A stretch of 64,000 nucleotides of DNA, taken from NCBI GenBank assembly GCA_036426205.1, contig WSYH01002463.1, positions 22,322-86,321 of the forward strand, read 5' to 3'. Shown piece after piece: positions 23,571 through 36,504 of the stretch; the first letter of the stretch is position 1, and every line of letters starts with the position of its first letter. The stretch comes from Ascaphus truei (Eukaryota; Chordata; Amphibia; Anura; Ascaphidae). The translations under genes were made by a program, and so were the position numbers. The notes under the pieces were generated by a model. That model worked only from the letters and a program-made list of their open reading frames with translations, ran no database searches and was not told where the DNA came from.

Positions 23571-24960
23571 ACCACCATATAAACGGGAAGCCACTGAAAA
23601 ACCGCGTTATAACCGAATCGCGGCGTTATTAACGCGGCGAGTTATACGGGTTAGCTGTATATTAATTAATATTTAAGCTGATAGATATTTAAATCACTGT
23701 CGTATGCGCAACTCAATGACAGGTTGGTGGTACGTGGATTGATTCTGCGCCCAATGACATTTAACAAACACCCACACAGATGATGAACCAGAAAAGCTAA
23801 TTATTATAAAAACCAGGAAGAAGCAGCTAATACTAAAACACTGTGCTTGATTGAATTAAGCAGTTAAACAGGATGATACTGGGTCTATGGACATGCCGTC
23901 CAAATATAATCAATACTGTGAGTAAATGTCACCTGCAAAACAGCTGCCCACAGAGCACAATTGACGATTCACAAATCAATTAACAAGTGGCTATGGAGAT
24001 CTGATATAACTACCAGCAGGCTAAACTGTGCTGATGATAATGTCAGTGTAAGCGCAACAATGTGTCAACAAAATATCGACAAACAAGATAAAATACATAA
24101 ATGATTCACAGTGCAGAGACAGGCTAGAACTCAAACCACCGAGTGAAGAGAAGCTAGTGAACCTGGATGCGATCGCGCATTTAAATTGAGACAACAGCAG
24201 AGAGCACAAATACAATGTAGCAATACTACCAGTCTCTCTCAGATACCTCACGCTGACGTCCACACGCCAAAAACGCCCTACGCGTTTCCCTCCTTCACGG
24301 AGATTCTTCAGGGGCGAGTGATAACCAGCTGATGTCGGAGGAAGCGTGTTATATAGCGTCACAGGTTGCTATAACAACCAAAGGGCCCGAATGAGAATGG
24401 TCGCGGCAACGCTTATACCGATCAGAAGGGTACCTGCATGTAAGAACAGGCGGTTTACAAGAAAGTACACCATAAAAAGAATTGAACAATAAAATTAAGT
24501 ATAATGAAGGTTCAGGGTCACATATAGTGGGAATAGTGCTCATGGAGGGAGGCTGTTAAAAGCTGACAAGATTTTGCCAGACTAACAGTACTAAATAGCG
24601 TGCTCTGTGATAAGTGGCAAAATACAATTGTAACAAGTTTAAACATTTTAACACGTACTGGATGATATGCATATAAAAACTAAAGCAGTTCCATAATGTG
24701 AAGATGTGATTGCTTACTTGCCAGTAAATAAAGGATTCAATACTTAAGTAACAGGGTGTGTTGTTTGTTTTTTAAGGCTTGCTGTGGAGAGTGGACATAT
24801 TGCCAACCCCACAGATAATCAAAATAAATGGAGTTATCGTGAAACCCTCATTTAGCCCATGGGATTTAATGTTCTTAATTTGTATATCCATTCTGCCTCA
24901 CGTTTCAATAATCTGTTATTTATATCACCACCAATGTAGTTGTATTTTTATGTGGTCATG
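23571..24960. repeat. Low-quality repeat of the PLE2 terminal region
   Basis: From about 23655 the sequence repeats 22310-23570 with frequent single-base indels. The joint (23586-23655) contains part of the TA-MITE seen at 35616, a stretch of gttataac/gcgg sequence that is not otherwise in this arm. That makes the joint hard to explain by one duplication and suggests a mis-join. Confidence 0.65.
24274..24316 (-). ncRNA. Hammerhead motif in the repeated PLE2 segment
   Basis: Same sequence as 22926-22968 on the minus strand, unchanged over all 43 nt although the surrounding repeat is full of indels. Confidence 0.65.
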
Positions 24961-25686
24961 CCTTGTGAAAAGGCCATAGATTGATGTCTCCTTGGTCAAT
25001 AATTATACATGGCGAGCCACTGGAGTGTCAATTTATTATGGACAGCGTTTATATGTTCGAGTACTCGTTTTTAAATTCCCTGAGTTTGCTCAACAGTACT
25101 CAAGGCCACACTCACAACTGATCAAATATATCACATTGATGGTTTTAAAAACTGATTAGTGTTGATATCAAATGTTTGCAAGAGTTGCATGAGACATAAA
25201 GAACTTGGCAGGATTGATGTGTTGACACGCTTTGCAGTTCTACACTTGTGCATGCCTTTTGGTGGTGGTATTAGCAAGTAGATGAAGTAGCGGCGTTATT
25301 AAAATGGACATATGCACAAGGCCATCCTGCAGATTGGCTGATCTTTACTGGTTAATACTGGGGGTCTTTTTAAGATTTTAGTAAGGTCCTCATAGATTTT
25401 AAGGAGTACTGCCGTATTTCGAGAAGATCTTTTTACTTCATGCCAATAAGTTATAGGTGCCAATTGCAAGGAATGCGGTGTTGGTGGTAGTGTTAGGACC
25501 CCAGAGCCGTACTCTTCACATCTCTAGCAAGATGATATGAAATTTTTCAATGTAGCCATAGGATATCCCCTATTTAAAAAACGTTCTATGCAGGTCTTAG
25601 GGCCTGTAGATGATGAAATTCCCTAAATGTGGAACAATTGCGACTTAGTCGTAAGTATTGCCCAATGGAGGAAGATGCTTTTGACT
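24835..25686 (-). pseudogene. PLE2 GIY-YIG endonuclease, minus-strand copy
   Basis: Minus-strand counterpart of the domain at 33990-34377. The segments for the CKNCK zinc linker and the FKKRVLEHI part of the GIY-YIG domain can be followed at DNA level near 25060-25260, but indels break every frame. The upstream part meets a GC-rich insert at 25687. Confidence 0.65.
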
Positions 25687-26296
25687 AGGGGAGGGAGGAG
25701 TTGGGGGAGGTGCGGCGGAGTTCTCTTTTCCGGTTTGGGGGTTAGTGCCTGTGATTTCGGTCCTCAGAATGGCGGTGTAGTGCTCGGTTGTTGACTGATG
25801 AGACCTGACCATGGGAAGCAGTTTTTGGGTTTTTACACCATCTTGGCGGTCGAGGGTGCCGCGCCGGTGGCCTGTGTCGGCGCCCGTGGTCGTGCTTGTA
25901 CCGCCCCAGCGCCATGAACCCATGCCTTGTGCTTGCGCAGAGACACTAAGCCCTTGGCCCTGCTGGCCCGCGGTCCTGGTGATTACAAGTCGAGGGCGTC
26001 CCGTGTATGACGAGGGGGCCGGAGCTAGGGTTTAATTCACTTTACAGTCTTTTTTTCGTGCCGGGGGACACGCTTTCTCGCGAGGGGCGTGGGGATGTGT
26101 TAGCACCCCTTTACTTGCGTTGGAGCAACGTCGTCTGTCCGCCCCCGGATGGCCCCGTGCTCCCCCGTCGCTATCCCCGGGTGACCCCTGGCGGCGCGCG
26201 GGGGCTGGGGGTCTTCCTGAATGCCTGGGGCGCGTGCCCCTGCCCCTGGGGTGGCGGGGGGGCTGTGTCGTCTTGTTTTTTTTGGATCCGTGGGTG
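25687..26296. other. GC-rich insert in the minus-strand PLE2 copy
   Basis: About 610 bp of G/C-rich sequence lies between gcttttgacta and ggatccgtgggtggctgc, two PLE pieces that are adjacent in the plus copy near 29690-29730. I see no terminal repeats, no clear duplication and no protein domain; the open frames look like chance in high-GC DNA. It could be an unknown insertion, a captured CpG island or a mis-joined read. Confidence 0.5.
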
Positions 26297-26700
26297 GCTG
26301 CACAGAAGGCTGTTGGTAGCCGTCTTTTTCCATAAAGATGTGTGGTGCACTATGCCATCAAGACCTTTGCTATTTTTAAGATCCAAGAATGTTATTCTGT
26401 TGCATTGTTTCAGATGTTAATTTTAAGTCAAGCATTAACATTCAATAGAGACACAACATTCAACAAATGCAGGAGCCGGCAATCCATGCCAAATCAATAG
26501 GATGTGTCTCATGAATCGAATCAAGATAAAATTGTTTGTATATTGTGAAATCTGCACTAACACATATTTATCTTCCCACCAGCCCAGGTACAGATTTGCA
26601 TATGTTGGTGCACAGGAAGTGCCCATAGTGCCCAAGTGCCCATAGCTGTTCCCTGGGTCTGGTGGTTAAGAGTTCCATCAAATAGAGTTCCATCATCATC
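26297..26700 (-). pseudogene. PLE2 RT C-terminal part, minus-strand copy
   Basis: Reads ANLYLGWWEDKY and ILLIWHG on the minus strand, the PLE RT blocks around the catalytic motif. The RT start is missing: near 26695 it joins directly to terminal-region sequence (gatgatg, then tgtgtgcagtg). The plus-strand copy at 33113 has the same joint. Confidence 0.7.
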
Positions 26701-27340
26701 TGTGTGCAGTGTTTGTTAAATGTCATTGGGCGCAGAATCAATCCACGTACCACCAACCTGTCATTGAGTTGCGCATACAGTGATTATTAAATAATCTATC
26801 AGCTTAAATTTATATATATATAGCTAGACACTGTTTTGGGCTATCTATATCAATAAAGGTTCGGTTGATCGGTATGCTACGCCACATGACGCACAACACA
26901 CTTATACAGGGAAAGCGCATTGAGTTCTCACAGCAGGGTAACTTATTTCTTATCAAAGGCCAATTTGGTGTAATTGCTTTTGCTGGTTATTTCAGGCAAC
27001 AGCACACTTTATTATATACCGTGGCCCACCTATCATCTCTCCACTCCCTCCCGCATCAGTACATTATATGTTGGTAATTCTATTGACTATGTGTTAAGAA
27101 CTTATTTTAATGTTACTATAATTAAATGTTAAGTTTTTAATTGCCAAGGAGGTGCACTTCCAATGAGCTTCTAGTTTTAAGTCGTCGGCAAACAAAATGC
27201 CTTCACTCATCAGCTGTTACTTAATGTTACTTTCTGCTCATTAGTTCACCCACCGTCATACTAGACGTTTAAGGCACAACCATATTACACCTACATCATT
27301 AATTTAGTGAGCATTATATATTTATTTTTTTGTTTACATT
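26701..27340 (+). repeat. PLE2 terminal region and tail, internal copy
   Basis: Repeats the terminal sequence of 22330 back to 21785 in plus orientation, including the tail sequence that otherwise occurs only at the outer left end. It leads directly into the N-terminal coding region, a head-to-tail join of PLE units. Confidence 0.7.
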
Positions 27341-28747
27341 TCAGTGTTTACAACAGGGTAACGTAAGAATCCTCTTCTTTATATTGCTCCTGCCTCTATT
27401 AAGAGATTATCAGATAAACCAAACAACAGAAAGGCTTTTGTCCACCAGCTGGGATACCAGCTCATGCATGATGAGGCAAAAAAAGTCTTCTCTGTGGAAA
27501 ATACATACTGTACACTCCTTATAACAACACTGACAACATCACTGACTTTTTCAGAATCCTCAACCGTCTATTCAAATCTCAGGCACAGACCTGGTGGGAG
27601 GTTTCTAGTTTGCAGAATTATGATACAACAAGATGTTCCGCGGGGCTACGGATAGGCCTCTCTCCAGCGTATATATAAACCACTGTTGAATTTACCCAAC
27701 AATGGGAAAAAATATTAACAACTTGCTCACAATCCTTGATCAAATTGTTGGTTGAAACTCAGCAGACAAGGCTATTAAACATACAAAAGGAATTGGATAT
27801 ACAACTACGCAAACTAGATGACTTTAGATCCCACAAGGATTTTGATGATATGGAATTTAAACTCCAAAGAGAGGTTGATAAGTTTAGAAATTAAATCAAA
27901 GAGAGGAAACATAGAACATTTCAGAGGGATGCCTTAGACTATAGTCTACATCAGGTGTATAGTTACAAAAAATCCCAAAAGAGAAGACAGACTTACGATT
28001 TAATAATTCCTCCTCTGAGGCTGAGAACCTGAGTCTGAAACAGCTAGCGGGCTCTGAAACTTAGACTATCTGCCCCTCCCCCTTACAAGTGGGATCTCTC
28101 CAACTGACAATAATACATCGCTTTTTTTAGGAATACCCCTCGTAAGAGGACCAACTAGACGAGGGGGGCAATAACAAAAAAACAAAGGAGAAAGCAGGCA
28201 GGCAGGGCCAGCGCAAGAAGTAAACTCAACCGCAGCGGGTGATGTAAATAAGATCTTTTAATCTCTCTAAAATCAATCTGACGACGTGATCATGATTCAC
28301 TATTAGAGAGAAGGGATATCCTTTTCACCCACTAAGGATTTCAATCTCTTTGAGTGGGTGTTAAGGACCTAAATTATTTTCCCGTAAACTACTCTGCACA
28401 AGTTTCACGCAAAAAAAAATCTAGACGTGAAGTTGATAACACTGGCTGCGAAGCCTCTGATCAGACCAATGTTCACATCTTATGGCACTATTGGATGATA
28501 ACGAATGTCCACAGACAAAAGGGTCTCGTTTTCCAACTGTAATCCCAAAAGTAAATTTACCCCTTTATGTCATTATGTCCCCAGGTCGAGGTCTTTACCA
28601 ACCTAGTCACTAGGGATTTAGAGAAAAATAAAACAAAAAAACACATGCGGCATAACATCACAAAAAAATGAAAAATGTGGCAATCGGGCATAATGACACA
28701 TACAAAAATCAATCAAGCCCTCAGATAAGGGTGGTAATGTTGTTGTC
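27341..28747 (+). pseudogene. PLE2 N-terminal coding region, plus copy
   Basis: Mirror of 30955-32500. Short open frames share residues with the better preserved minus copy, for example RREVDNTG and ASDQTNVH near 28420-28480. The region precedes RT in PLEs and has no known catalytic role. Many frameshifts. Confidence 0.6.
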
Positions 28748-30117
28748 ATGGACACTGAATTTTATGTTAAGGAATGCCAACGCATTCTCAAAGACAAAAC
28801 AACTGACAAGATATTGGACTCCAATCCAACTATAAAGTTCATTAAAGAACTTCAAACTATCTTGAACAGTGCCCTTGCCAACAACATTATTGATAAAAAT
28901 GAGCATGAATATCTGTTACCCAAGACACCTATAGTGGCAACATTTTATATATTGCCCAAGATTCACAAAGATCAAAAGAGACCGCCAGGAAGGCCAATTG
29001 TCTCTGACAATAGTAACCTAACTGAACACTGTAGTGTCCATTTGGATCAAATCATGCGTCCTTTCGTAATCAATTTACCATCCCATGTTAAGGACACAAA
29101 AGATACCTTACTGAGACTAGATGGTATAAACTGTGATAGTCAAACCTTGTTTGCCACACTTGATGTTGAATCTCTTTATTCTAGCATCATCCATTCAAAT
29201 GGTGTTAAAGCATGCAGTCATTTTCTCTCCACAAGGGGTTCGCGTTATACCGAACACAACAAGTTTATGATAGACCTTCTGCAATTTGTCCTATGTCACA
29301 ACTTCTTCCTATTTGATGGAACTCTTTACCACCAGACCCAAGGGAAACAGCTATGGGCACTTCTGCCTGTGCACCAATATGCAAATCTGTACCTGGGCTG
29401 GTGGGAAGATAAATATGTGTTCAGGGACAGAGATTTGCACCAATATACACAAATGATTGATCTGTGGATTCGAATTCATAGATGACATACTATTGATTTG
29501 GCATGGTCCGGCTCCTGGCATTTGTTGTATTGTGTCCTATTGAATTGTTAATGACTTGAACTTAAAATTAACACATCTGAATACAATGCACAAAAAACAT
29601 TTCTTGAGACTTAAAAATAAGCAAGGATCTTATGGCAATGTGCAGACCACAATCTTTAGGAAAAAGACGGCTACCAACAGCCCCTTCTGGGCAGCCAGAG
29701 AGCCACAATCCTCTATCACAGTCAAAAGCATCCCATTGGGCAATACTTACGACTACGTCGCAATGTTCCACTTTAGGGAATTTCATTACAGGCCCACAAC
29801 AAACTCAAAGAACGGTTTTTTAAACATAGGGGATATATCCTATGGCTTCATTGAAAAAAGCATATCATCAGTGTAGAGATAGTGATAGAGTACAGCCTTA
29901 CGGGTCCAACACTAAACCACCAAACATGCAAGTCCGTTTGCATTGGACACCATAAACTCATAGGTGGCATGAGATTAAAAAGATTCCTCGAAATACTGGC
30001 ATATCTTAAAATCAGATGGGACCTCTACTAAAATCTTAAAAGGAACCCCCAGTATTACCAGTAGAAGATCAGCCAATCTGCAGGATGGCCTTGTGTATAG
30101 TCATTTTAAACGCCCTA
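28748..30117 (+). pseudogene. PLE2 reverse transcriptase, loop copy
   Basis: Penelope RT, related to telomerase RT. The frame at 28748-29485 shows FYILPKIHKD with PPGRPIVSD (fingers), the ATLDVESLYSSI block that supplies the first catalytic Asp, and ANLYLGWWEDKY. The GTxMG block is damaged (QGKQLWALLP). After a frame change near 29485 come DDILLIWHG and the thumb. The TA-MITE then splits the connector before the endonuclease. Confidence 0.85.
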
Positions 30118-30513
30118 CACTGGCGACACACTTTATTCAAGCTCGGCTAGTCCCACGAATTCGGGTATACCCGGGTGTATTGAGGTTTTGTGACGTTTTC
30201 TCCCGAGTGCATTGAGTTATTTTCCAGGCAGGGATTGAAGCATTTTATTTCCGCTGGCTGCAATACTGCACCAGTATATATTATAATATAACGCATTACA
30301 ATCATGAAATTATTGCCATCTGGTAGACACACGAAGCATTGCAGACTATTAAATCCTAATCATTATCATTTAGCAGGATCAGCCGCCCATCAGCCAGGCA
30401 TGACCCCAGGCTGGGAGGCAAATGCAACGGGGCGTGTCAGAGGTGAGGAGCGGGCGCATTCCAGTATCTGCCAGGTACATTCTGGGTATTGCTCGAATAA
30501 AGGTGTCGCAGCA
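30118..30513. mobile_element. TA-target MITE in PLE2
   Basis: 396 bp with ends cactggcgacacactttatt and aataaaggtgtcgcagca, flanked by TA (30116-30117, 30514-30515). The intact PLE copy at 33930-33955 shows the empty site (cgccctacttcat). The termini match the foldback transposon at 5846, so they share a transposase source. No coding capacity. Confidence 0.75.
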
Positions 30514-30885
30514 TACTACATTACTTGGCAATACCACCACCAAAAGGCATGGAACAAGTGTAAGAACTGCAAAGCGTGTCAACACATCAATCCTGCCAAG
30601 TTTTTTATGTCTCATGACAACTTGACAAATTGATATCAAGACACTGATATATGTTGTAAAACCATCAATGTGATATATTTGATCAGTTGTGAGTGTGGCC
30701 TTAGATACGTTGGCAAAACTATCAGGGAATTTAAAAAACGAGTACTCGAACATATAAACTCTGTCCATAATAAATTAGACACTCCAGTGGCTCGCCATGT
30801 AAATAATATTCACCAAGGAGACATCAAATGCTTATCCTTCACAGGCATTGACCACATTAAAATAAACAGAATGCTTAACAACTAG
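30514..30885 (+). pseudogene. PLE2 GIY-YIG endonuclease, loop copy
   Basis: Shows the linker KCKNCKACQH and then VIYLISCECGLRYVGKT, the GIY-YIG core adapted as in PLEs, with FKKRVLEHI carrying the conserved Arg. A frame change lies near 30630. The C-terminus is lost where it joins terminal-region sequence near 30872. Confidence 0.8.
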
Positions 30886-30954
30886 AAGCTCATTTGGAAG
30901 TGCACTCCTTGGCAATTAAAACTTAACATTTAATTAATTAATACATTAATCATT

Positions 30955-32500
30955 TTTATCAATATGTTGGTGGCTAAGGGCACTGTTAAAGATATTTGAC
31001 GTCTTTAATGACTTTGAAGTTGGATGGAGTCCAATATCTTGTCAGTTGTTTTTGGTTTCTTTTTAAGATGCGTATGGCATTCCTTAACATAAAAGTTCAA
31101 GTGCTACATGACAACACATACACCCTTATCTGAGGTTGATTGTGATTTCTTGATGTATAATCTCTGAGTGCCACATTTTCATTTTTTGTGATGTTATGCC
31201 GATATGTGTTTTTTTGTTTTATTTTTCTCTAAATCCCTAGTGACTAGGTTGGTAAAGACCTCGACCTGGGGACATAATGACATAAAGGGGGTAAATTTAC
31301 TTTTGGGATTACAGTTGGAAAACGGACCTTTTGTCTGGTGGACATTCGTTATCATCCAATAGTGACATAAGATTGTGAACATTGGTCTGATCAGAGGCTG
31401 CGAGACCAGTGTTATCAACTTCACGTCTAGATTTTTTTGCGTGAAACTTGTGCAGGAGTAGTTTACGGGAAAATAAATTTAAGTCCTTAACCCACTCAAA
31501 GAGATTGAAATCCTTAGTGGGTGAAAAGGATAATCCCTTCTCTAATAGTGAAACATGATCACTCGTCAGATTGATTTTAGAGAGATTAAAGATCTTTAAT
31601 TTACCATCATCCACTGCTGTTGAGTTTACTTCTTGCGCTGGCCTCTGCCTGCTTTCTCCTTTTGTTTTTTGTATTGCCCCTCGTCTAGTTTGGTCTCTTA
31701 GATGGAGGGGGTATTCTAAAAAAGCGATAGTATTAGTGTCATGGGAGAGATCCACTTGTGAGGGGGATGGGGCAGATATTCTAGTTTCAGAGCCGCTAGC
31801 GTTTCAGACTCAGAGTTCTCGGCCTCAGAGGAGGAATAATTAATCGTAGTTGTTTCTCTTTGGGATTTTTTTTGTAACTACTACACCTGATGTAGACTAT
31901 AGTCTAAGGCTCCCTCTGAAATGTTCTATGTTTCCTCTCTTGATTTAATTTCTAAACTTATTAACTCTCTTTGGAGTTTAAATTCATATCATCAAAATCC
32001 TTGTGGATCTAAAGTCATATCGTTGCGTAGTTGTATATCCAATTCTTGGTATGTTTAATAGCCTTGTTCGCTGAGTTTCAACCAACATTTGATCAAGGAT
32101 TGTGAGGACAAGTTGTAATATTTTTTCCCATTGTGGTAAATAAACAGGGGTATTATGATACGCTGGAGAGAGGCCTATCCGAAGCCCCGCGGATATATTG
32201 TGTATCAAATTCTGCAAACTAGAAAACTCCCACCAGGTCTGTGCTGAGATTTGAATAGACGGGTTGTGAGGATTTTTGAAAAAGTCAGTGATTGTGTCAG
32301 TGTTGTTATAAGGAGTGTACAGTATGTATTTTCCACAGAGAAGACTTTTTTTGCCTCATCATGCCATGAGCTGGTATCCCAGCTGGTGGACAAAAAGCCT
32401 GTCATGTTGTTTGGTTTTATCTGATAATCTCTTAATAGAGGCAGGAGCAATATAAAGAAGAGGATTCTTACGTTACCCTGTTGTAAACACTGAAATGTAA
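30955..32500 (-). pseudogene. PLE2 N-terminal coding region, minus copy
   Basis: The best open part, 31309-31755, reads SLLEKGLSFSPTKDFNLF and LNLFSRKLLLHKF, a conserved segment ahead of RT in PLE proteins. Further pieces at 31194-31424 and 32205-32504 continue on both sides. It is the inverted counterpart of 27341-28910, and the two meet around the 2 kb loop. Confidence 0.7.
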
Positions 32501-33112
32501 ACAAAAAAATAAATATATAATGCTACTAAATTATGATGTAGTGTAATATGGTTGTGCCTTTAAACGTCTAGTATGACGGTGGTGCAACAATGAGCAGAAA
32601 GTACATTAAGTAACAGTGAGGAGTGAAGGCATTGTGTTGCCGACGCGTAATCAAAGTATAAAGCTCATTGGAGTGCACTCTTGGCAATAAAACTTAACAT
32701 TTAATTAATAGTAAAAAAAAGATTAAAATAAGAAAAGATAGCAATGAAAAACAACAATAATGTAGAGGCGGGAGGGAGTGGGTGGAGCAGATGATAGGTG
32801 GCCCGGTATATAATAAAGTGTGCTTGCCTGAAATAAACCAGCAAAGCAATTAACACCAAATGGCCTTTGATAAGAAATAAGTTACCCTGCTGTGAGAACT
32901 CAAAGGCGGCTTTTCCCTGTATAAGTGTGTTGTGCGTCATTGGCGTAGCATACCGATCAAACCACACTGTATTGATAGATAGCCCAAAACAGTGTCTAGC
33001 TAGATTATAATATATTAGTTATGATAGATTATTATTAATCAGTGATGCGCAACTCAAGACAGGTTTGTGGTACGTGGATTGATTCTGGCCCAATGACATT
33101 TAACAAACACTG
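32501..33112 (-). repeat. PLE2 terminal region and tail, second internal copy
   Basis: Mirror of 26701-27340. The sequence is noisier than the outer arm at 21785-22330, with small losses such as near 32640-32660. Confidence 0.65.
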
Positions 33113-34377
33113 CACACAGATGATGATGGAACTCTATTTGATGGAAACTCTTAACCACCAGGACCCAGGAAAGCTATGGGCACTTGGCACATGGGCACTT
33201 CCTGTGCACCAACATATGCAAATCTGTACCTGGGCTGGTGGGAAGATAAATATGTGTTCAGTGACAGATTTGCACAATATACACAATATATTAATCTGTG
33301 GATTCGATTCATAGACGACATACTATTGATTTGGCATGGTCCGGCTCCTGCATTTGTTGAATTTGTGTCTCTATTGAATGTTAATGACTTGAACTTAAAA
33401 TTAACATCTGAATACAATGCAACAGAAATAACATTCTTGGACTTAAAAATAGCAAGGATCTTGATGGCCAATGTGCAGACCACAATCTTTAGGAAAAAGA
33501 ACGGCTACCCAACAGCCTTCTGGCAGCCACGAGCCACCATCCTCCATCACTAGTCAAAAGCATCCCCATTGGGCAATACTTACGACTAGTTCGCATGTTC
33601 CACATTTAGGGAATTTCATCTACAGGCCCAAGACCTCAAAGAACGTTTTTAAATAGGGGTATCCTATGGCTACATTGAAAAATGCATATCATCGTGCTAG
33701 AGATAGTGATAGAGTACAGCTTACTGGGTCCTAACACTAAACCACCAAACACGCAAGTCCGTTGCATTGGCACCTATAACTATAGGTGGCATGAGATTAA
33801 AAAGATCTTCTCGAAATACTGGAATATCTTAAAATCAGATGAGGACCTTACTAAAATCTTAAAAAGAACCCCCAGTATTACCAGTAGAAGATCAGCCAAT
33901 CTGCAGGATGGCCTTGTGCATAGTCATTTTAAACGCCCTACTTCATCTACTTGGCTAATACCACCACCAAAAGGCATGCACAAGTGTAAGAACTGCAAAG
34001 TGTGTCAACACATCAATCCTGCCAAGTTCTTTATGTCTCATGACAACTCTGCAACATTTGATATCAGACACTATATCAGTTGTAAAACCATCAATGTGAT
34101 ATATTTGATCAGTTGTGAGTGTGGCCTTAGATACGTTGGCAAAACTATCAGGGAATTTAAAAAACGAGTACTCGAACATATAAACATAATAAATTTAAAG
34201 CACCCAGTGGCTCGCCATGTAAATAATATTCACCAAGGAGACATCAAATGCTTATCCTTCACAGGCATTGACCACATTAAAAATAACATACGTGGTGGTG
34301 ATATAAATAACAGATTATTGAAACGTGAGGCAGAATGGATATACAAATTAAGAACATTAAATCCTCATGGCAAATGA
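33113..34377 (+). pseudogene. PLE2 RT C-terminal part and GIY-YIG endonuclease, best copy
   Basis: RT enters mid-domain: GWWEDKYVF, then WIRFIDDILLIWHG with an intact catalytic FIDD near 33310. The thumb is split by frameshifts near 33480-33680. From 33682 an open frame of 231 residues gives the connector, the zinc-like CKNCKVCQH linker and the complete GIY-YIG domain (VIYLISCECGLRYVGKT ... FKKRVLEHI ... ARHVNN ... EAEWIYKLRTLNPHG), ending at a normal stop. It nicks the target for retrotransposition. The RT start is replaced by terminal-region sequence. Confidence 0.9.
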
Positions 34378-34949
34378 GGTTTCACGTATACTCCATTTAT
34401 TGATTATCTGTGGGTTGGCAATAGTCCACTCATCCACAAGACAAGCCTCTAAAAAACAAACAACACACACCTGTTACTTTATATGAATCCTTTATTTACT
34501 GGCAAGTAAGCATCACAGCTTCACATTAGAATGCTTTAGTTTTATATGCATATCATCCAGTAGTGTTAAATGTTTAAACCTTGTTACGAATTGTATTGTG
34601 ACCACTGTTTGTTTTTGTCTTTTTACTTTTTTTTTTTTTCGTCATTTATTTGTTTTTCCTTTTTTATCACAGAGCAGCTATTAGGATCTGTTAGTCTGGC
34701 AAAATCTTGTCAGCTTTTAACAAGCCTCCAACCATGAGCTTCATTCCCATATACTGGTGACCCTGAAACCTCTATTACAACTATTCTTATTGTTTATTCT
34801 CAGTGTGTACTTTCTTGTAAACCGCTGTTCTTGCATGCAGTATCCTTCTGATCGGAATAAGCGTTGCGTGACTATTCTATTGGCCCGTTGGTTGTTATAG
34901 CAACCTGTGACGCTATATAACACGCTTCCGACATCAGCTGGTTATCACT

Positions 34950-35000
34950 CGCCCCTGAAGAATCTCCGTGAAGGCGTGAAGGAGGGAAACGCGTAGGGCG
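34950..35000 (+). ncRNA. Hammerhead ribozyme motif, right arm of PLE2
   Basis: Stem I cgccc (34950-34954) pairs with gggcg (34996-35000). The core CTGAAGA is at 34955-34961 and GAAACGCGTA precedes stem I's second strand. Compared with the left-arm copy there are 8 extra bases (aaggcgtg) in the stem II loop, which should be tolerated. It lies 0.6 kb after the endonuclease stop, in the terminal repeat. Confidence 0.75.
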
Positions 35001-35694
35001 TTTTGGCGTGATGACGTCAGCGTGAGGGATCTGAGAGAGACTGGTAGTATTGCTACATTGTATTTGTGCTCTCTGCTGTTGTCTCAATTTTAAACGCGAT
35101 CGCATCCAGGTTCAGTAGCTTCTCTTCACTCGGTGGTTTGAGTTCTAGCCTGTCTCTGCACTGTGAATCATTTATGTCAGTTTATCCTGTGTTTGTCAGA
35201 TATTTAGTTGCACATTGTTGCGCTTACACTGACATTTATCATCAGCACAGTTAGCCTGCTGGCATATGTTATACAGATCTCCTTAGCCACTTGTGAATTG
35301 ATTTGTGAATCGTCAATTGTGCTCTGTGTGCAGCTGTTTTGCAGGTGACATTTACTCACAGTATTGATTATATTTGGACGGCATGTCCATAGACCACAGT
35401 ATCATTCTGTTTACTGCTTAATTCAATCAAGCAGAGTGTTTAGTATTAGCTGCTTCCTGGTTTTTATAATAATTAGCTTTTCTGGTTCATCATCTGTGTG
35501 CAGTGTTTGTTAAATGTCATTGGGCGCAGAATCAATCCACGTACCACCAACCTGTCATTGAGTTGCGCATACAGTGATTATAAATAATCTATCAGCTTAA
35601 ATATTATTATATATACAGCTAAACCCCGTTATAACGCGCCTCGTTATACCGCGATTCGGTTATAACGCGGTTTTCCCGTGGCTCCCGTTTATAA

Positions 35695-36450
35695 CTGCAC
35701 ACACTCACTGCACACACACTGCTCATTGCTCACACTGCCACACTGCACACACACTGCACACTGCACACACACTGCTCATTGCTCACACTGACACACTGCA
35801 CACACACTGCACACTGCACACACACTGCACACTGCACACACACTGCTCATTGCTCACACTGCACACACTGACACACTGCACACACACTGCACACTGCACA
35901 CTGCACACACTGACACTGCACACACACTGCACACACACTGCTCATTGCTCACACTGCACACACTGACACACTGCACACACTGCACACTGCACACACACTG
36001 TCAGTGATCACAACTGACACATGAACAATTGCAACACACACTGCATCTACACATGGCACACTGCATCACACACTGCCCTTCTTACTCATTGGACCACACT
36101 GCACACTGCACACACACTGCTCATTGCTCACACTGCACACACACTGCACACTGCACACACACTGCTCATTGCTCACACTGCACACACTGACACTGCACAC
36201 ACACTGCACACACACTGCACACTGCACACACACTGCTCATTGGACACACTGCACACACACTGCACACTGCACACACACTGCTCATTGCTCACACTGCACA
36301 CACTGACACACTGCACACACACTGCTCATTGCTCACACTGCACACACTGACACACTGCACACACACTGTACACTGCACACACACTCCTCATTGCTCACAC
36401 TGCACACACTGACACATTGCACACACACTGCACACACACTGCACACTGTA
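35695..36450. repeat. Satellite of cacactgc / ctcattgctcac units
   Basis: Irregular higher-order array built from cacactgcacac and ctcattgctcacactgcacac phrases over about 750 bp. Open frames rich in His and Thr here are only translations of the repeat. Confidence 0.85.
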
Positions 36451-36504
36451 CACAATTATTATATAGAAATAAACAGACAACTGCACTTTAACAGATGTAT
36501 TTTG

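Noticed and set aside
25645..26420. Overlapping open frames on both strands of the GC-rich insert
   Set aside because: High GC content lowers stop frequency. No domain, no start context and no homologue in the window.
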